From Verrucomicrobiales bacterium (GTDB lineage: Bacteria; Verrucomicrobiota; Verrucomicrobiia; Limisphaerales; J093), in assembly GCA_024233305.1 (NCBI GenBank), contig JACKPV010000025.1, positions 310,001 to 374,000 of the forward strand: a DNA stretch of 64,000 nucleotides, given 5' to 3'. Below the pieces are notes generated by a model that was given only the letters and a program-made list of their open reading frames with translations, did no database searches and was not told the origin of the DNA. The translations under genes and the position numbers were made by a program. Below are positions 54,766 through 63,806 of the stretch, piece by piece. Within the stretch, counting starts at the first letter, position 1; each line of letters opens with the position of its first letter.

Positions 54766-56294
54766 AGCCCGCCTCCTGCGGGAAACACCGACAGCAGATC
54801 ATCCACGCCGGGGAGAATCCGATCCAAGAGCAGGCGGGGATACAGCCCGATCACCAGCGTCGCCACCAGCAGAATGATCGCGCCCGCCTTTTCGGGCAGC
54901 GTAATCGGGGGCAGGGCCGCGTGGCCCCCCCCGGCCGCGGCTCCCGGCACCTCCGCGCCCCCGCCATGGGAATCCGCGAGGTCGGCAAAGAACGCCCGCC
55001 GCAGAGTGCGCAGGAGGTAGGCCACTCCCAGCACGATGCCGACGCCGGCCACCAGCACGGCTCCGGGGAACGCCCGCCAGGCGCCGATCAATACCGCCAG
55101 TTCCGCCACGAAACCGCTGAAACCCGGCATCCCCATCGAGGCCACGCTCGCCAGGACGAAGGTCACCGCGGCAAACGGCAGCGCGCGGTTCAACGCCATT
55201 TTCTCCAGCGCGTCCAGTTCCCGAGTGTGGGTCCGATCGTAGACCATCCGCCCGACCACGCCGAACAGCAGCCCCGCCAGAATGCCGTGCGAAAACATCT
55301 GCAACACCGCCCCGCCCACGCCGATCCGGTCGATTGTCACCAAACCCAGGATCACGAATCCCATGTGGCTGACACTGGAAAAGCCGATGACGAACTTGAA
55401 GTCCTTCTGGACGAGGGCCACCAGCGCGCCGTAGACAATCCCCGTCACCGCGAGCGCCGCCACCGCGCCCTGCCACGCCTGCACGCCGTGCGGGAAAAGC
55501 CCCACGCCCACGCGCAAGGCCCCGTATGCCCCGAGCTTCATGATCACCCCCGCCAGCAGCATCGAAACCGGCGTCGGCGCCGCCACGTGTCCGGTGGGCG
55601 CCCAGCTGTGGAAAGGCCACATGCCTGCCAGGAAACCGAATCCGACGAACACCAGGGGAAAGGCCCAGGACTGGAACGAATCGGACCAGGGCACCCGGGC
55701 CAGGGCGCCCAGATCCATCGTGGGCGCTCCCAGTTCCCGCGCGGCCACCACCTGAATGGCAATCATCCCGATCAGGGCCAGCGCGCTGCCCACAAACGAG
55801 TAGAGCACCAGCTTCATGGCTCCGTACTCCTTGCGCGTCGAACCCCAGATCGCGATGAGGAAGTACTTCGGGATGATCGCGATCTCGTAAAACACGAAGA
55901 GCAGGAAGAGATCGCGACTCAGGAACACCCCGTAAACGCCCGCCACCAGGGTGAGGTAGAAGGCAAAATAGCCGCGCACCCGGTGCGCGATGTTCCAGGA
56001 AAAGAGCACCCCCACCACCGACGCGATGGCCGTGAGCAGCAGCAGGCAGACACTGATGCCGTCGACCGCAAGATGATACTCGATCCCCAACGACGGGATC
56101 CAGGCCGCCCGGGTGACCTCCGTAAAACCCGCCCGCGCATCGATCCCCAGTGCGCCCCCGGCGGCGACCAACCCCGCCAGCAACGTGGTCAACAACCCGA
56201 TCCACCGCGACTGCACCGCCGTGAGCCGGGTCCCGACCACGAGGACGAACGCCCCGAGGAACGAAAGATAGATGGGCCAGGCGAGCGCGCTCAA
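54762..56294 (-). CDS. nuoM: NADH-quinone oxidoreductase subunit M, second copy
   Basis: A 510-residue proton-pumping subunit with DGISVCLLLLTAI, YFLIAIWGSTRKEYGAMK and FHSWAPTGHVAAPTPVSMLLAG. It is clearly a NuoM but differs along its whole length from the nuoM immediately upstream (56377-57930), so the pair is not a recent duplication. The TTG at 56294 is preferred: GGAGG lies six bases before it, while a GTG at 56309 has no such signal. There is a gap of 82 bases after the first nuoM. Confidence 0.9.
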   Translation of the reverse strand: MSALAWPIYLSFLGAFVLVVGTRLTAVQSRWIGLLTTLLAGLVAAGGALGIDARAGFTEVTRAAWIPSLGIEYHLAVDGISVCLLLLTAIASVVGVLFSWNIAHRVRGYFAFYLTLVAGVYGVFLSRDLFLLFVFYEIAIIPKYFLIAIWGSTRKEYGAMKLVLYSFVGSALALIGMIAIQVVAARELGAPTMDLGALARVPWSDSFQSWAFPLVFVGFGFLAGMWPFHSWAPTGHVAAPTPVSMLLAGVIMKLGAYGALRVGVGLFPHGVQAWQGAVAALAVTGIVYGALVALVQKDFKFVIGFSSVSHMGFVILGLVTIDRIGVGGAVLQMFSHGILAGLLFGVVGRMVYDRTHTRELDALEKMALNRALPFAAVTFVLASVASMGMPGFSGFVAELAVLIGAWRAFPGAVLVAGVGIVLGVAYLLRTLRRAFFADLADSHGGGAEVPGAAAGGGHAALPPITLPEKAGAIILLVATLVIGLYPRLLLDRILPGVDDLLSVFPAGGGL

Positions 56295-56376
56295 AGTCGC
56301 CCTCCCCACCCCCGGCCACCGGCCGACGCCATGCCCTTCGCCTGCACGCGGGCTTCAGATGAACGGTCTTCCATGC

Positions 56377-57930
56377 TCAAGGTGTCAGTCCCTCCACCAA
56401 ACGAATCACTGTCGGGTTTACCAGATGCAACGCCACCTGCGGCACGATTCCGATCAGGAACATCAACCCGATGGGAACGACCAACAGCCAGCGCTCGCCA
56501 ACCGTCAGATCGGGAAATGAACTCCAACGCTCCTCAAGCGGACCGTAAAAGACGCGCTGCAGGAAGGTCAGCAGGAAGATCGCCGTGATCAACAATCCCG
56601 GCACGGCCAACGCCGCCGACCACGGGCTCAGGGCGAACGCCCCCTTGAAGACCAGAAACTCGCCGATGAACCCGTTGAGCCCCGGCAGGCCCAGCGAGGC
56701 AAACGTCGCGATCCCCATCAGGCCGCAAAACACCGGCGCCACCTTCCGCAACCCTCCGAAATCCGCCATGCACCGCAGCCCGCCCGATCGCTGTTCGAGC
56801 CAGCCCAGCAGGCAGAACAGGCTCGCCGCCGTGAGGCCGTGGTTGAACATCTGCAGCACCACCCCGTTCAGCACCGCCGCCCGCTCGATGTCCATGTCCG
56901 CCGTGCGCGTCGAAAGGCGCGCGGCCAGAAAGATGCCCAGCAGGCAATAGCCCAGGTGGTTGATCGAGGAATAGGCGAACATCCGTTTCAAATCCGTCTG
57001 CGCGAAGGCCGACCAAGCCGACAACACAATCGTCGCCAGCGCAAGCAGCAGAAGGATCGGCATGACCGCCCGGACCTGTTCGGGGAAGATCGGCAGCAGG
57101 ATGCGCAGGAAGCCGTAGACGCCCATCTTGGACATCGCCCCGGTCAACAGCATCGTCACCGGCGTGGGCGCGGTCGCGTAGGTCCCCGGCAACCAGGTGT
57201 GGAACGGGATGGCCGGCACTTTCACCGCGAACCCGAGGAAGACCCCGAGAAACACCAGGAGCGCCAGTTCGCGGGCCTCGATGCCGCCCAGGCGGATCTT
57301 GGCCGCCAGCAGGTCGCCCAACTGGCCCTGCTGCCCGAGTTCGGCGAGGGCACGGAAATCGAAAGTCCCGGTGGCCAGAAAGAGCGCCAGAAATCCGAGC
57401 AGCATCGCCACGCTGCCCACCATGGTATAAACGAAGAACTGGGTCGCCGCCGGCCCCCGGTCGGGACCGCCCCAGAGTTTCACCAGGAAGAACGCCGGGA
57501 TCAGGCTCAATTCCCAGAACAGGAACCAGTGGAAGAAGTTCAGCGCCGTGAACGTCCCGAGCAGACCGCTCTCGAGGAAGAGGATCAGCGCATAGTAGAG
57601 ATTCGCCCGCGGCCCGTTCACGCTCCCGGCCAGGATGGCAAAGGGGACCAGCAGCGCCGTGAGGCCGACCAGCAACAGGCTGATGCCGTCGATTCCCACG
57701 CAGTAGTCCACCCCCAACGCCGGGATCCAAGCCAGCCGTTGCTCGAACTGCATCCCCGCCGCATCGGGATCGAATCCCCACCAAAGGCCACCCGCCCCCA
57801 GCAGGACCACGGCGGCCAGCGCCACCGCAAAGCGTTTCGCCATCCCCGCCTCGGGACGCCACGCCAGCAGCGTGAGCCCGGCCAGCAGCGGGAGGAAGGT
57901 AATGATGGTAATCGCAGGCATCCCGTTCAT
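56377..57930 (-). CDS. nuoM: NADH-quinone oxidoreductase subunit M, first copy
   Basis: A 517-residue subunit with DGISLLLVGLTALLVPF, YTMVGSVAMLLGFLALF and FHTWLPGTYATAPTPVTMLLTG, the normal NuoM motifs. The ATG at 57930 overlaps the stop of nuoL as ATGA; a GTG at 57939 is also in frame. Having two NuoM-type pumps in one operon points to an enlarged membrane arm. Confidence 0.92.
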   Translation of the reverse strand: MNGMPAITIITFLPLLAGLTLLAWRPEAGMAKRFAVALAAVVLLGAGGLWWGFDPDAAGMQFEQRLAWIPALGVDYCVGIDGISLLLVGLTALLVPFAILAGSVNGPRANLYYALILFLESGLLGTFTALNFFHWFLFWELSLIPAFFLVKLWGGPDRGPAATQFFVYTMVGSVAMLLGFLALFLATGTFDFRALAELGQQGQLGDLLAAKIRLGGIEARELALLVFLGVFLGFAVKVPAIPFHTWLPGTYATAPTPVTMLLTGAMSKMGVYGFLRILLPIFPEQVRAVMPILLLLALATIVLSAWSAFAQTDLKRMFAYSSINHLGYCLLGIFLAARLSTRTADMDIERAAVLNGVVLQMFNHGLTAASLFCLLGWLEQRSGGLRCMADFGGLRKVAPVFCGLMGIATFASLGLPGLNGFIGEFLVFKGAFALSPWSAALAVPGLLITAIFLLTFLQRVFYGPLEERWSSFPDLTVGERWLLVVPIGLMFLIGIVPQVALHLVNPTVIRLVEGLTP

Positions 57931-59966
57931 GACTGGCACCCCCAGGTCAGGATCAGCAACAAGGTCGCAAAACCAACCCCCAGAGCCCGCAGATAATTGT
58001 GCACCAGACCGTCCTGCCAGCCGGCGGCCCGTCCAGCGCCGCGATCAAGCCGGCGGCAGCCCAGGTCAAAACCGCGATTGATCGCATTGTCCTCAAAGAA
58101 CTTCCCCACCCAGGCCAGCCCGAGAAACCCATAGGCCACCAGAGCCGTCAAACCGCCCCAAAGCCAGCGGTCCAGCAAATCACAGCCCCGGCTCAGCAGC
58201 GCGTTCAAACGAATCACCGTCGCGGCGTAAAACTCGTCCACATAGAAGCGGTTGCCCAACACCCGGTGCACCTCCGGCGAAAGATGCGCCAGGGCGTCCA
58301 CGTCCTCCGCAGGCGCCAGCGGACGCCGGCCATACAACCACCACCCTGCCCCCACCCCCGCCGCAACCACCAACGTGGAAACGAAGGCCAGGCCGATGAA
58401 CTCGAGAGAGAAAAGATGACCGAACGCCAGATGCGCGTGCCGGCCCTCCAGATACTCCGGCGCCAGGGCCCAGGCCGGTGTGCCGACGAAGCCCAAACCG
58501 ATGGCGAACGCCGCCAGAATGAGCAACGGCCAGGTCATCACCGCGGGGCTCTCATGCGCCTCGTGCCCGTGCGCATCGCGCTGCCGGCGCTCACCGAAGA
58601 AGACATACAGCATTTGGCGCGTCATGTAGAACGCCGTCAACGCCGCCCCCAACAGCCCCATCCAAAAGGGCCCCGCCGACACCGGCCACCCGTGCGCCGC
58701 GTGCAGGATTTCGTCCTTGCTCCAGAAACCCGAAAAGAAGATCGGAAACCCCGCCAGGGCCATCATGCCCACAGCATAGGTTACGAAGGTGACCGGCATC
58801 TTCCGGCGCAACCCGCCCATGTACCGGATATCCTGCTCCTCATGGCAGCCGTGAATCACCGAACCCGACCCGAGGAACAGCAGCGCCTTGAAGAAGGCGT
58901 GGGTCAGCAGGTGGAACATGCCCACCGCCACCCCGCCCACCCCCAGACCAAGGAACATGTAGCCCAACTGCGACACGGTCGAGTAGGCCAGGATCCGTTT
59001 GATGTCGTTCTGCGCCGTGGCAATCAGGGCCGCGAACAGCGCCGTGACGGCCCCCACCCAGGTGATCACCGTCAACGCCGTCGTGCTGCCCCCCTCCGGC
59101 GCGCCCAGTTCAAGCAGCGGATACACCCGCGCCATCAGGAACACCCCCGCCGCCACCATGGTCGCGGCATGAATCAGCGCGCTCACCGGCGTCGGGCCCT
59201 CCATTGCGTCGGGCAACCAGACGTGCAACGGCACCTGGCCCGACTTGCCCATCGCCCCGCAGAACAGCAGCAACGCGATGAGCGTCGGCACGGCGAGCAA
59301 CCCTCCCGGCCCGCGCGCGGCCAGGGCGTCGAGGCCGCCCGCCTCCAGGCAGCCGGCCCCGCCATCATAGAACACCAGCGTGCCGGTCTCGGCGTAAAGC
59401 CACACCATGCCGAGCAGAAAACCAAGATCGCCGATGCGCGTCGTGATAAAGGCCTTCTTCGCGGCGTTCGCCGCCGAGGGCTTGTGGTACCAGAACCCGA
59501 TCAACAGGTAGGACGCGAGACCGACCAGTTCCCAACAGATGAACAGCAACAGGAGGTTGTTCGCGATCACCAAACCGAGCATCGCCGCGCCGAACAGGGC
59601 CAGGAAATTGAAGAACCGCGTGAAGTTCTCGTCGTGCGCCATGTAGCCGACGCTGAAGATGAAGATCAACGTCCCCACAAACGACACCATCGCCGCCATC
59701 GCCGCCGAAAGCGGATCCAGCACCCAGCCCAATTCAAGGCTCGCCGTCCCGAATTTCATCCAGGTGAAGTTCCGGACCACCGGCTCCTCGGGATGCAGGA
59801 GGGTCGCTCCCAGACCCAGCAACGCGATGCAGCAGGCCGCCCCCATCGCGCCGATGGCCAGCGTCGCGGCCCGCCGCCGGTGCGGACGCCGCGTGACGGC
59901 GAGGATCCCCGCCGCGAGCAGCGGCAGCACCGGGACCAGCCAGAAGATGTCGGCGATTCGTTCCAT
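57927..59966 (-). CDS. nuoL: NADH-quinone oxidoreductase subunit L
   Basis: A 679-residue distal proton pump with the GELVGLASYLLIGFW-type and VWLPDAMEGPTPVSALIHAATMV motifs. The C-terminal part after the YVDEFY motif is long. About 81 residues separate YVDEFY from the final QDGLVHNY helix, where I expect near 58 in ordinary NuoL. The extra length falls in the lateral helix that braces the membrane arm, which fits the two downstream nuoM genes. ATG at 59966. Confidence 0.93.
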   Translation of the reverse strand: MERIADIFWLVPVLPLLAAGILAVTRRPHRRRAATLAIGAMGAACCIALLGLGATLLHPEEPVVRNFTWMKFGTASLELGWVLDPLSAAMAAMVSFVGTLIFIFSVGYMAHDENFTRFFNFLALFGAAMLGLVIANNLLLLFICWELVGLASYLLIGFWYHKPSAANAAKKAFITTRIGDLGFLLGMVWLYAETGTLVFYDGGAGCLEAGGLDALAARGPGGLLAVPTLIALLLFCGAMGKSGQVPLHVWLPDAMEGPTPVSALIHAATMVAAGVFLMARVYPLLELGAPEGGSTTALTVITWVGAVTALFAALIATAQNDIKRILAYSTVSQLGYMFLGLGVGGVAVGMFHLLTHAFFKALLFLGSGSVIHGCHEEQDIRYMGGLRRKMPVTFVTYAVGMMALAGFPIFFSGFWSKDEILHAAHGWPVSAGPFWMGLLGAALTAFYMTRQMLYVFFGERRQRDAHGHEAHESPAVMTWPLLILAAFAIGLGFVGTPAWALAPEYLEGRHAHLAFGHLFSLEFIGLAFVSTLVVAAGVGAGWWLYGRRPLAPAEDVDALAHLSPEVHRVLGNRFYVDEFYAATVIRLNALLSRGCDLLDRWLWGGLTALVAYGFLGLAWVGKFFEDNAINRGFDLGCRRLDRGAGRAAGWQDGLVHNYLRALGVGFATLLLILTWGCQS

Positions 59967-60000
59967 CAGGCGGGTCTTCCCTTGGCTCCCAGGCGGTTCA

Positions 60001-60312
60001 TCAGCCCTTCAACTCCTTCGCTTCATCCAGGTTCACCGACCGGCGGGCCCGATACAGGGCAATGATCAACGCCAGGCCCACCGCCACCTCGGCGGCCGCC
60101 ACGCCGATGGCGAACATCGCAAACAGCAACCCGTCCGCAGCCCCCGTGTCGGCCCGGTGCCGCCAGAACGCGATGAAATTGAGGTTCGCCGCGTTCAGCA
60201 TCAACTCGACGCCGATCAGCACAATGATGCCGTTGCGCCGGGTCAGCACCCCGGCCAGGCCGATGCCGAACAGGAGGGCGGAGAGCAGGAGGTATTGGTC
60301 GAGGGGTACCAT
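60001..60312 (-). CDS. nuoK: NADH-quinone oxidoreductase subunit K
   Basis: A 103-residue three-helix subunit with GVLTRRNGIIVLIGVELMLNA and AEVAVGLALI, including the two conserved membrane Glu residues. Normal size. The ATG at 60312 lies two bases after nuoJ. Confidence 0.94.
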   Translation of the reverse strand: MVPLDQYLLLSALLFGIGLAGVLTRRNGIIVLIGVELMLNAANLNFIAFWRHRADTGAADGLLFAMFAIGVAAAEVAVGLALIIALYRARRSVNLDEAKELKG

Positions 60313-60314
60313 GT

Positions 60315-60818
60315 CTAATGGAGACTGGTGGAGCGTCCGCGCATGGCGATGAGGACGGCGCCGATCAGCGCCACGGTGAGCAACACGCCCATGGCTTCGA
60401 GGGCGGGCACATACACGCCCATCAGGCCCTCGCCGATCTGTCGCATGCCGGGCGGCGGGCCCTCGGGAGGCTTGACCGCCCACTCGGGAGTGCCCGCGAT
60501 GCAGGCGATCAGACCGCCCGTCACGAGCACGGCGATGCCCACACCCAGGCTGACGGGCCGGAAGGCCAGCCCGGTCAGCGGCACCTCGTCATTCCGGGTG
60601 AACTGGATCACGAAGACCACCAGCACCACCACCGCGCCGACGTAGACCAGGATCTGCACCATGCCGAGAAACTGGGCTTCGAGCGTGAGGAAGATCGCGG
60701 CGAGCCCCAGCAAGGCGACCACCAACGAAAGGGCGGCATAGACCGGACGGCGGAGCGCCACGGCGCCGAGCGCCGCCAGCCAGGTCACCGTTGCAAGCAG
60801 AGGAAAGGTAAGTCCCAT
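60315..60818 (-). CDS. nuoJ: NADH-quinone oxidoreductase subunit J
   Basis: A 167-residue five-helix subunit with the RRPVYAALSLVVALLGLA and QILVYVGAVVVLVVFVIQF motifs. ATG at 60818. It is followed directly by nuoK. Confidence 0.93.
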   Translation of the reverse strand: MGLTFPLLATVTWLAALGAVALRRPVYAALSLVVALLGLAAIFLTLEAQFLGMVQILVYVGAVVVLVVFVIQFTRNDEVPLTGLAFRPVSLGVGIAVLVTGGLIACIAGTPEWAVKPPEGPPPGMRQIGEGLMGVYVPALEAMGVLLTVALIGAVLIAMRGRSTSLH

Positions 60819-60827
60819 GTGCGCTCC

Positions 60828-62021
60828 TTACTCCGCAAAGCGGTACACCCGCGGGCCGGTGGGCTGGCCGACCCGAGGAAGCCGGGCCAGCCCCCACGCG
60901 GCGCCGGCGAACATTCCCCCGCCAAGAACCCATCGCCACACCCCCGCCCCGAAGAACTCCCAGCCCCGCGTGAACTGCCAGAACGCCACCACCAGGAGGT
61001 TCACCAGCACCATCGGCAGCATGAATTTCCAGGCGAAACCCATCAGCTGATCCGCGCGCAAGCGCGGCATCGTCCCGCGCAACCAGACGAAGAAGGCGAT
61101 GAAACAGAGCAGTTTACCGAAAAACCACAGCCACGATGGCACCCATGCCAGGAAGGAAAACGGCGCCGTCCAGCCCCCCAGAAACAAGGTGATGCCCAGC
61201 CCGCTGATCGCGAACAACCCCATGTATTCCCCGAGGAAGAACAGGGCGTATTTGAAGCCCGAATACTCGAGCATGTGCCCGGCGATGATCTCCGATTCGC
61301 CCTCCGGCAGATCGAAGGGCGACCGGTTCGATTCCGCCGTGGCCGCGATCAGAAACAGCAGGAAACCGCCCAGCCCCCACGGCGTGAAAACGTGCCAGCG
61401 CGCCAGCAAGCCGGCATGGTACCCGGTCTGTGCCTCCACCATGTCCACCAGCGAGAGCGACCCGACCGCCATCACCACCACCAGCGTCGAAACCACGAGC
61501 GGGATTTCGTAGCTGATCATCTGGGCGATGGCCCGCATCGAGCCCAGCAGCGAAAACTTGTTCCGGCTCCCCCACCCCGCCATGAAAACGCCGATTTCCT
61601 TCATGCCGCCCAGGGCGAAGAAGAACACGAGCCCGGCCTCGAGATTCACCGCCACCATGTTGCGTCCGACCGGCAGCACGGCGTAGGCCACGATGACCGG
61701 AGCGACCGCCACGATCGGCGCCAGCGTGTGCGCCAGCTTGTCCGCTTGACGGGGAATGATGTCCTCCTTCGTCAGCATCTTCAGACCGTCGGCAATCGGC
61801 TGGAACAGTCCGAACGGCCCGACCCGGTTCGGGCCCATCCGGTTTTGCAGCCGGGCCAGGCCCTTGCGCTCGATCCAGGTGGTGGCGGCAAACAAACCGG
61901 CGAACGTCCCCACGATGGCCGCCGCGGAAATCACCATCGAGCCCGGTGTCTGCCAGGCGACGGGGAGCAGGGCGACGATGGCGTGCTTGAGGTTGACGAA
62001 GATCTGGTCGAGGGCGGTCAC
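60828..62021 (-). CDS. nuoH: NADH-quinone oxidoreductase subunit H
   Basis: A 397-residue subunit of the quinone-binding region. Motifs include ERKGLARLQNRMGPNRVGPFG, RAIAQMISYEIPL and SPFDLPEGESEIIAGHMLEYSG. It is longer than E. coli NuoH at the C-terminus, where an extra helix and an Arg-rich end are present. It starts with GTG at 62021, 17 bases after nuoI. The H gene follows I here, the reverse of the common order. Confidence 0.94.
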   Translation of the reverse strand: MTALDQIFVNLKHAIVALLPVAWQTPGSMVISAAAIVGTFAGLFAATTWIERKGLARLQNRMGPNRVGPFGLFQPIADGLKMLTKEDIIPRQADKLAHTLAPIVAVAPVIVAYAVLPVGRNMVAVNLEAGLVFFFALGGMKEIGVFMAGWGSRNKFSLLGSMRAIAQMISYEIPLVVSTLVVVMAVGSLSLVDMVEAQTGYHAGLLARWHVFTPWGLGGFLLFLIAATAESNRSPFDLPEGESEIIAGHMLEYSGFKYALFFLGEYMGLFAISGLGITLFLGGWTAPFSFLAWVPSWLWFFGKLLCFIAFFVWLRGTMPRLRADQLMGFAWKFMLPMVLVNLLVVAFWQFTRGWEFFGAGVWRWVLGGGMFAGAAWGLARLPRVGQPTGPRVYRFAE

Positions 62022-62038
62022 GGGAGGCGGGGTAAAGG

Positions 62039-62605
62039 TCAGGCAGCCATGCGGGAGGGGGTTGCAGCAGCCACCTTCGGGGGTGGGGGCGAGGCCTTCT
62101 CACGGCCCGCCTCCAGGCGGAGATCAACCTGCTCCGCCTCCGCGGGATGAATCGAACGGTAATACTCGTTGGAACGGGCCAGCCGGTGCTTGTCCAGCAG
62201 CAGCCCCCCGAAACGATCGTCGACCGCCACCTCGAACGCGGAGTCCATCTTGATGGAGTCGAACGGACACACCTCGACACAGATCTGACAGCTCATGCAG
62301 ACCGAGATGTCGAGGTCGAACACCTTGGGGTGTTTCAGCGGCTTGCCCCGTTGATCGCGCGCCTGCTCGATGTAAATGCACTGGGGCGGACACTCCTTCT
62401 CGCAAATCTTGCACGCCACACAGCGCAGCCCCGCCATCGGGTCTTCGCCATCGAAGATCAGCATCGGAAAACTGCGGCTGCTTTCCGGGAGGGCCTGCCT
62501 GACGTCCGGGTATTCAATCGTGGGCAGCCGCGCAGGGTCGTAGTAACTCCCGACGAAATTTCGGGCGGTTTCAACCATGCCTTTGATGATGCCAACGCCA
62601 AGCAC
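62039..62605 (-). CDS. nuoI: NADH-quinone oxidoreductase subunit I
   Basis: A 188-residue peripheral-arm subunit with two 4Fe-4S motifs: CVACKICEKECP and CMSCQICVEVCP. It passes electrons to the quinone site. The GTG at 62605 gives the usual LGVGIIKGMVETARNF start and has an AGGA eight bases upstream; the frame is open to a TTG at 62641. It is the first gene of the run; nuoA-G are not in this window. About 200 bases of upstream sequence may carry the promoter, but no strong match is visible. Confidence 0.92.
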   Translation of the reverse strand: MLGVGIIKGMVETARNFVGSYYDPARLPTIEYPDVRQALPESSRSFPMLIFDGEDPMAGLRCVACKICEKECPPQCIYIEQARDQRGKPLKHPKVFDLDISVCMSCQICVEVCPFDSIKMDSAFEVAVDDRFGGLLLDKHRLARSNEYYRSIHPAEAEQVDLRLEAGREKASPPPPKVAAATPSRMAA

Positions 62606-62842
62606 GAGCCCAGTCCTACCAAGCTCAACGGCGCTTGGCAAGAATCAGGTAGCGAAAGAACAACGGTTTTTTAGAATTAGCGGGCAATGGGGACCATCGC
62701 GACCCGGAATCCCCCCTCATTCCTCCGTCCGCCCGCCTCCCGGGTGGCTCGCAGCAGCGCGAAACCGCCCTTCGGCTTCCCGCGCGGCGTCGGCATCCGG
62801 ATCCTCCCGCCCGGGGGCAGTCCGCCGGCGAGACACCCCCGA

Positions 62843-63619
62843 TCAGGGTTTCTCCTCCTCAAGATGGCTCAAATGGTCGTTGTTCCACCGCCGGCGCTGT
62901 TCCTCCGTGGCGGCCACCAACGTGGCATTCGGAATCAACTCCGCATGACCGTCGACGAAGGCAACATTCGACCCGCGACTGTGCCGGGCGGCGTCCGTCA
63001 CGAAACCGTCCGCGATGGTCAACAGATACGTCGTCACGCCCCAGGGAGTCAGCATCGAGTCCGCCATCGCAATCATGTCCGACGGGGCGCGCACGCGGTT
63101 CACGTCGACGGGTTGGAGCGCGTCGGGGCCGGGCTGCCAGGGTCGGTCGCCCCCGAGGCCGAGGACCTCGAAGGTGGTCAGGTAATGGTGATTGCGCGAG
63201 CGGGAGCCGAATCCGTTGTAGCCGTAGCTGCCGCCGACATAGGCGATGAAGTTCTGGCTCCAGAAGAAGCCCTTGGGCCCACGGTACGACGGACAGTCAA
63301 GGATCTTGCTGGTTCCGCCGTAATGGTTGCTCAACGAGTTGTACCACAACCACCCGCGCTGGAAGTCCGCCCCGTACGGGTAGTGCCCGAAGTCGTCGGC
63401 GTACATGGTCAGCGCCAGCCCGAGCTGCCGGAGGTTGTTCTTGCAGTAGGCCGAGCGGGCCGCCTCCTTCGCCCGGCCCAACGCGGGAAGCAGCATCGCC
63501 GCCAGGATCGCAATGATGGCGATCACGACCAGCAGCTCGATCAGCGTAAAGCCCGCCCGTTGGCCGGTCTTCGCCTTCACGCCGCGCCCTGACACTTGCC
63601 TGACCCTGATCGCTGTCAT
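62843..63619 (-). CDS. Prepilin-type protein with DUF1559-like C-terminus
   Basis: A 258-residue protein with leader RAGFTLIELLVVIAIIAILAAML and the CKNNLRQLGLALTMYADDFGHYPY stretch, then a C-terminal NVAFVDGHAEL motif. This form is very numerous in Verrucomicrobiota and Planctomycetota. The function is unknown and probably differs from true secretion pseudopilins. It is transcribed alone, ahead of the nuo operon. Start ATG at 63619. Confidence 0.85.
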   Translation of the reverse strand: MTAIRVRQVSGRGVKAKTGQRAGFTLIELLVVIAIIAILAAMLLPALGRAKEAARSAYCKNNLRQLGLALTMYADDFGHYPYGADFQRGWLWYNSLSNHYGGTSKILDCPSYRGPKGFFWSQNFIAYVGGSYGYNGFGSRSRNHHYLTTFEVLGLGGDRPWQPGPDALQPVDVNRVRAPSDMIAMADSMLTPWGVTTYLLTIADGFVTDAARHSRGSNVAFVDGHAELIPNATLVAATEEQRRRWNNDHLSHLEEEKP

Positions 63620-63806
63620 CGCTGGCTGCCCAAACCTATAGGCGCGCCCCCGGGACCAGTCAACCGTCATGCCCGGTGCGAAGGCGCGTTGAGGCACTGG
63701 CTCGGAAAGTCCGAAGAAGAGAGGAAGTCCAATGCCAACAACCGAAGCCGGGCGCAAATGCTGCTGCGGAGCCGACCCTGTCCCCGGATTCATGGGACGC
63801 AGGGAT

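Noticed and set aside
57999..60065. 688-codon open frame antisense to nuoL
   Set aside because: The composition is His/Arg/Gln/Pro-rich and low in hydrophobic residues, as expected for the antisense of a membrane protein gene. nuoL is certain.
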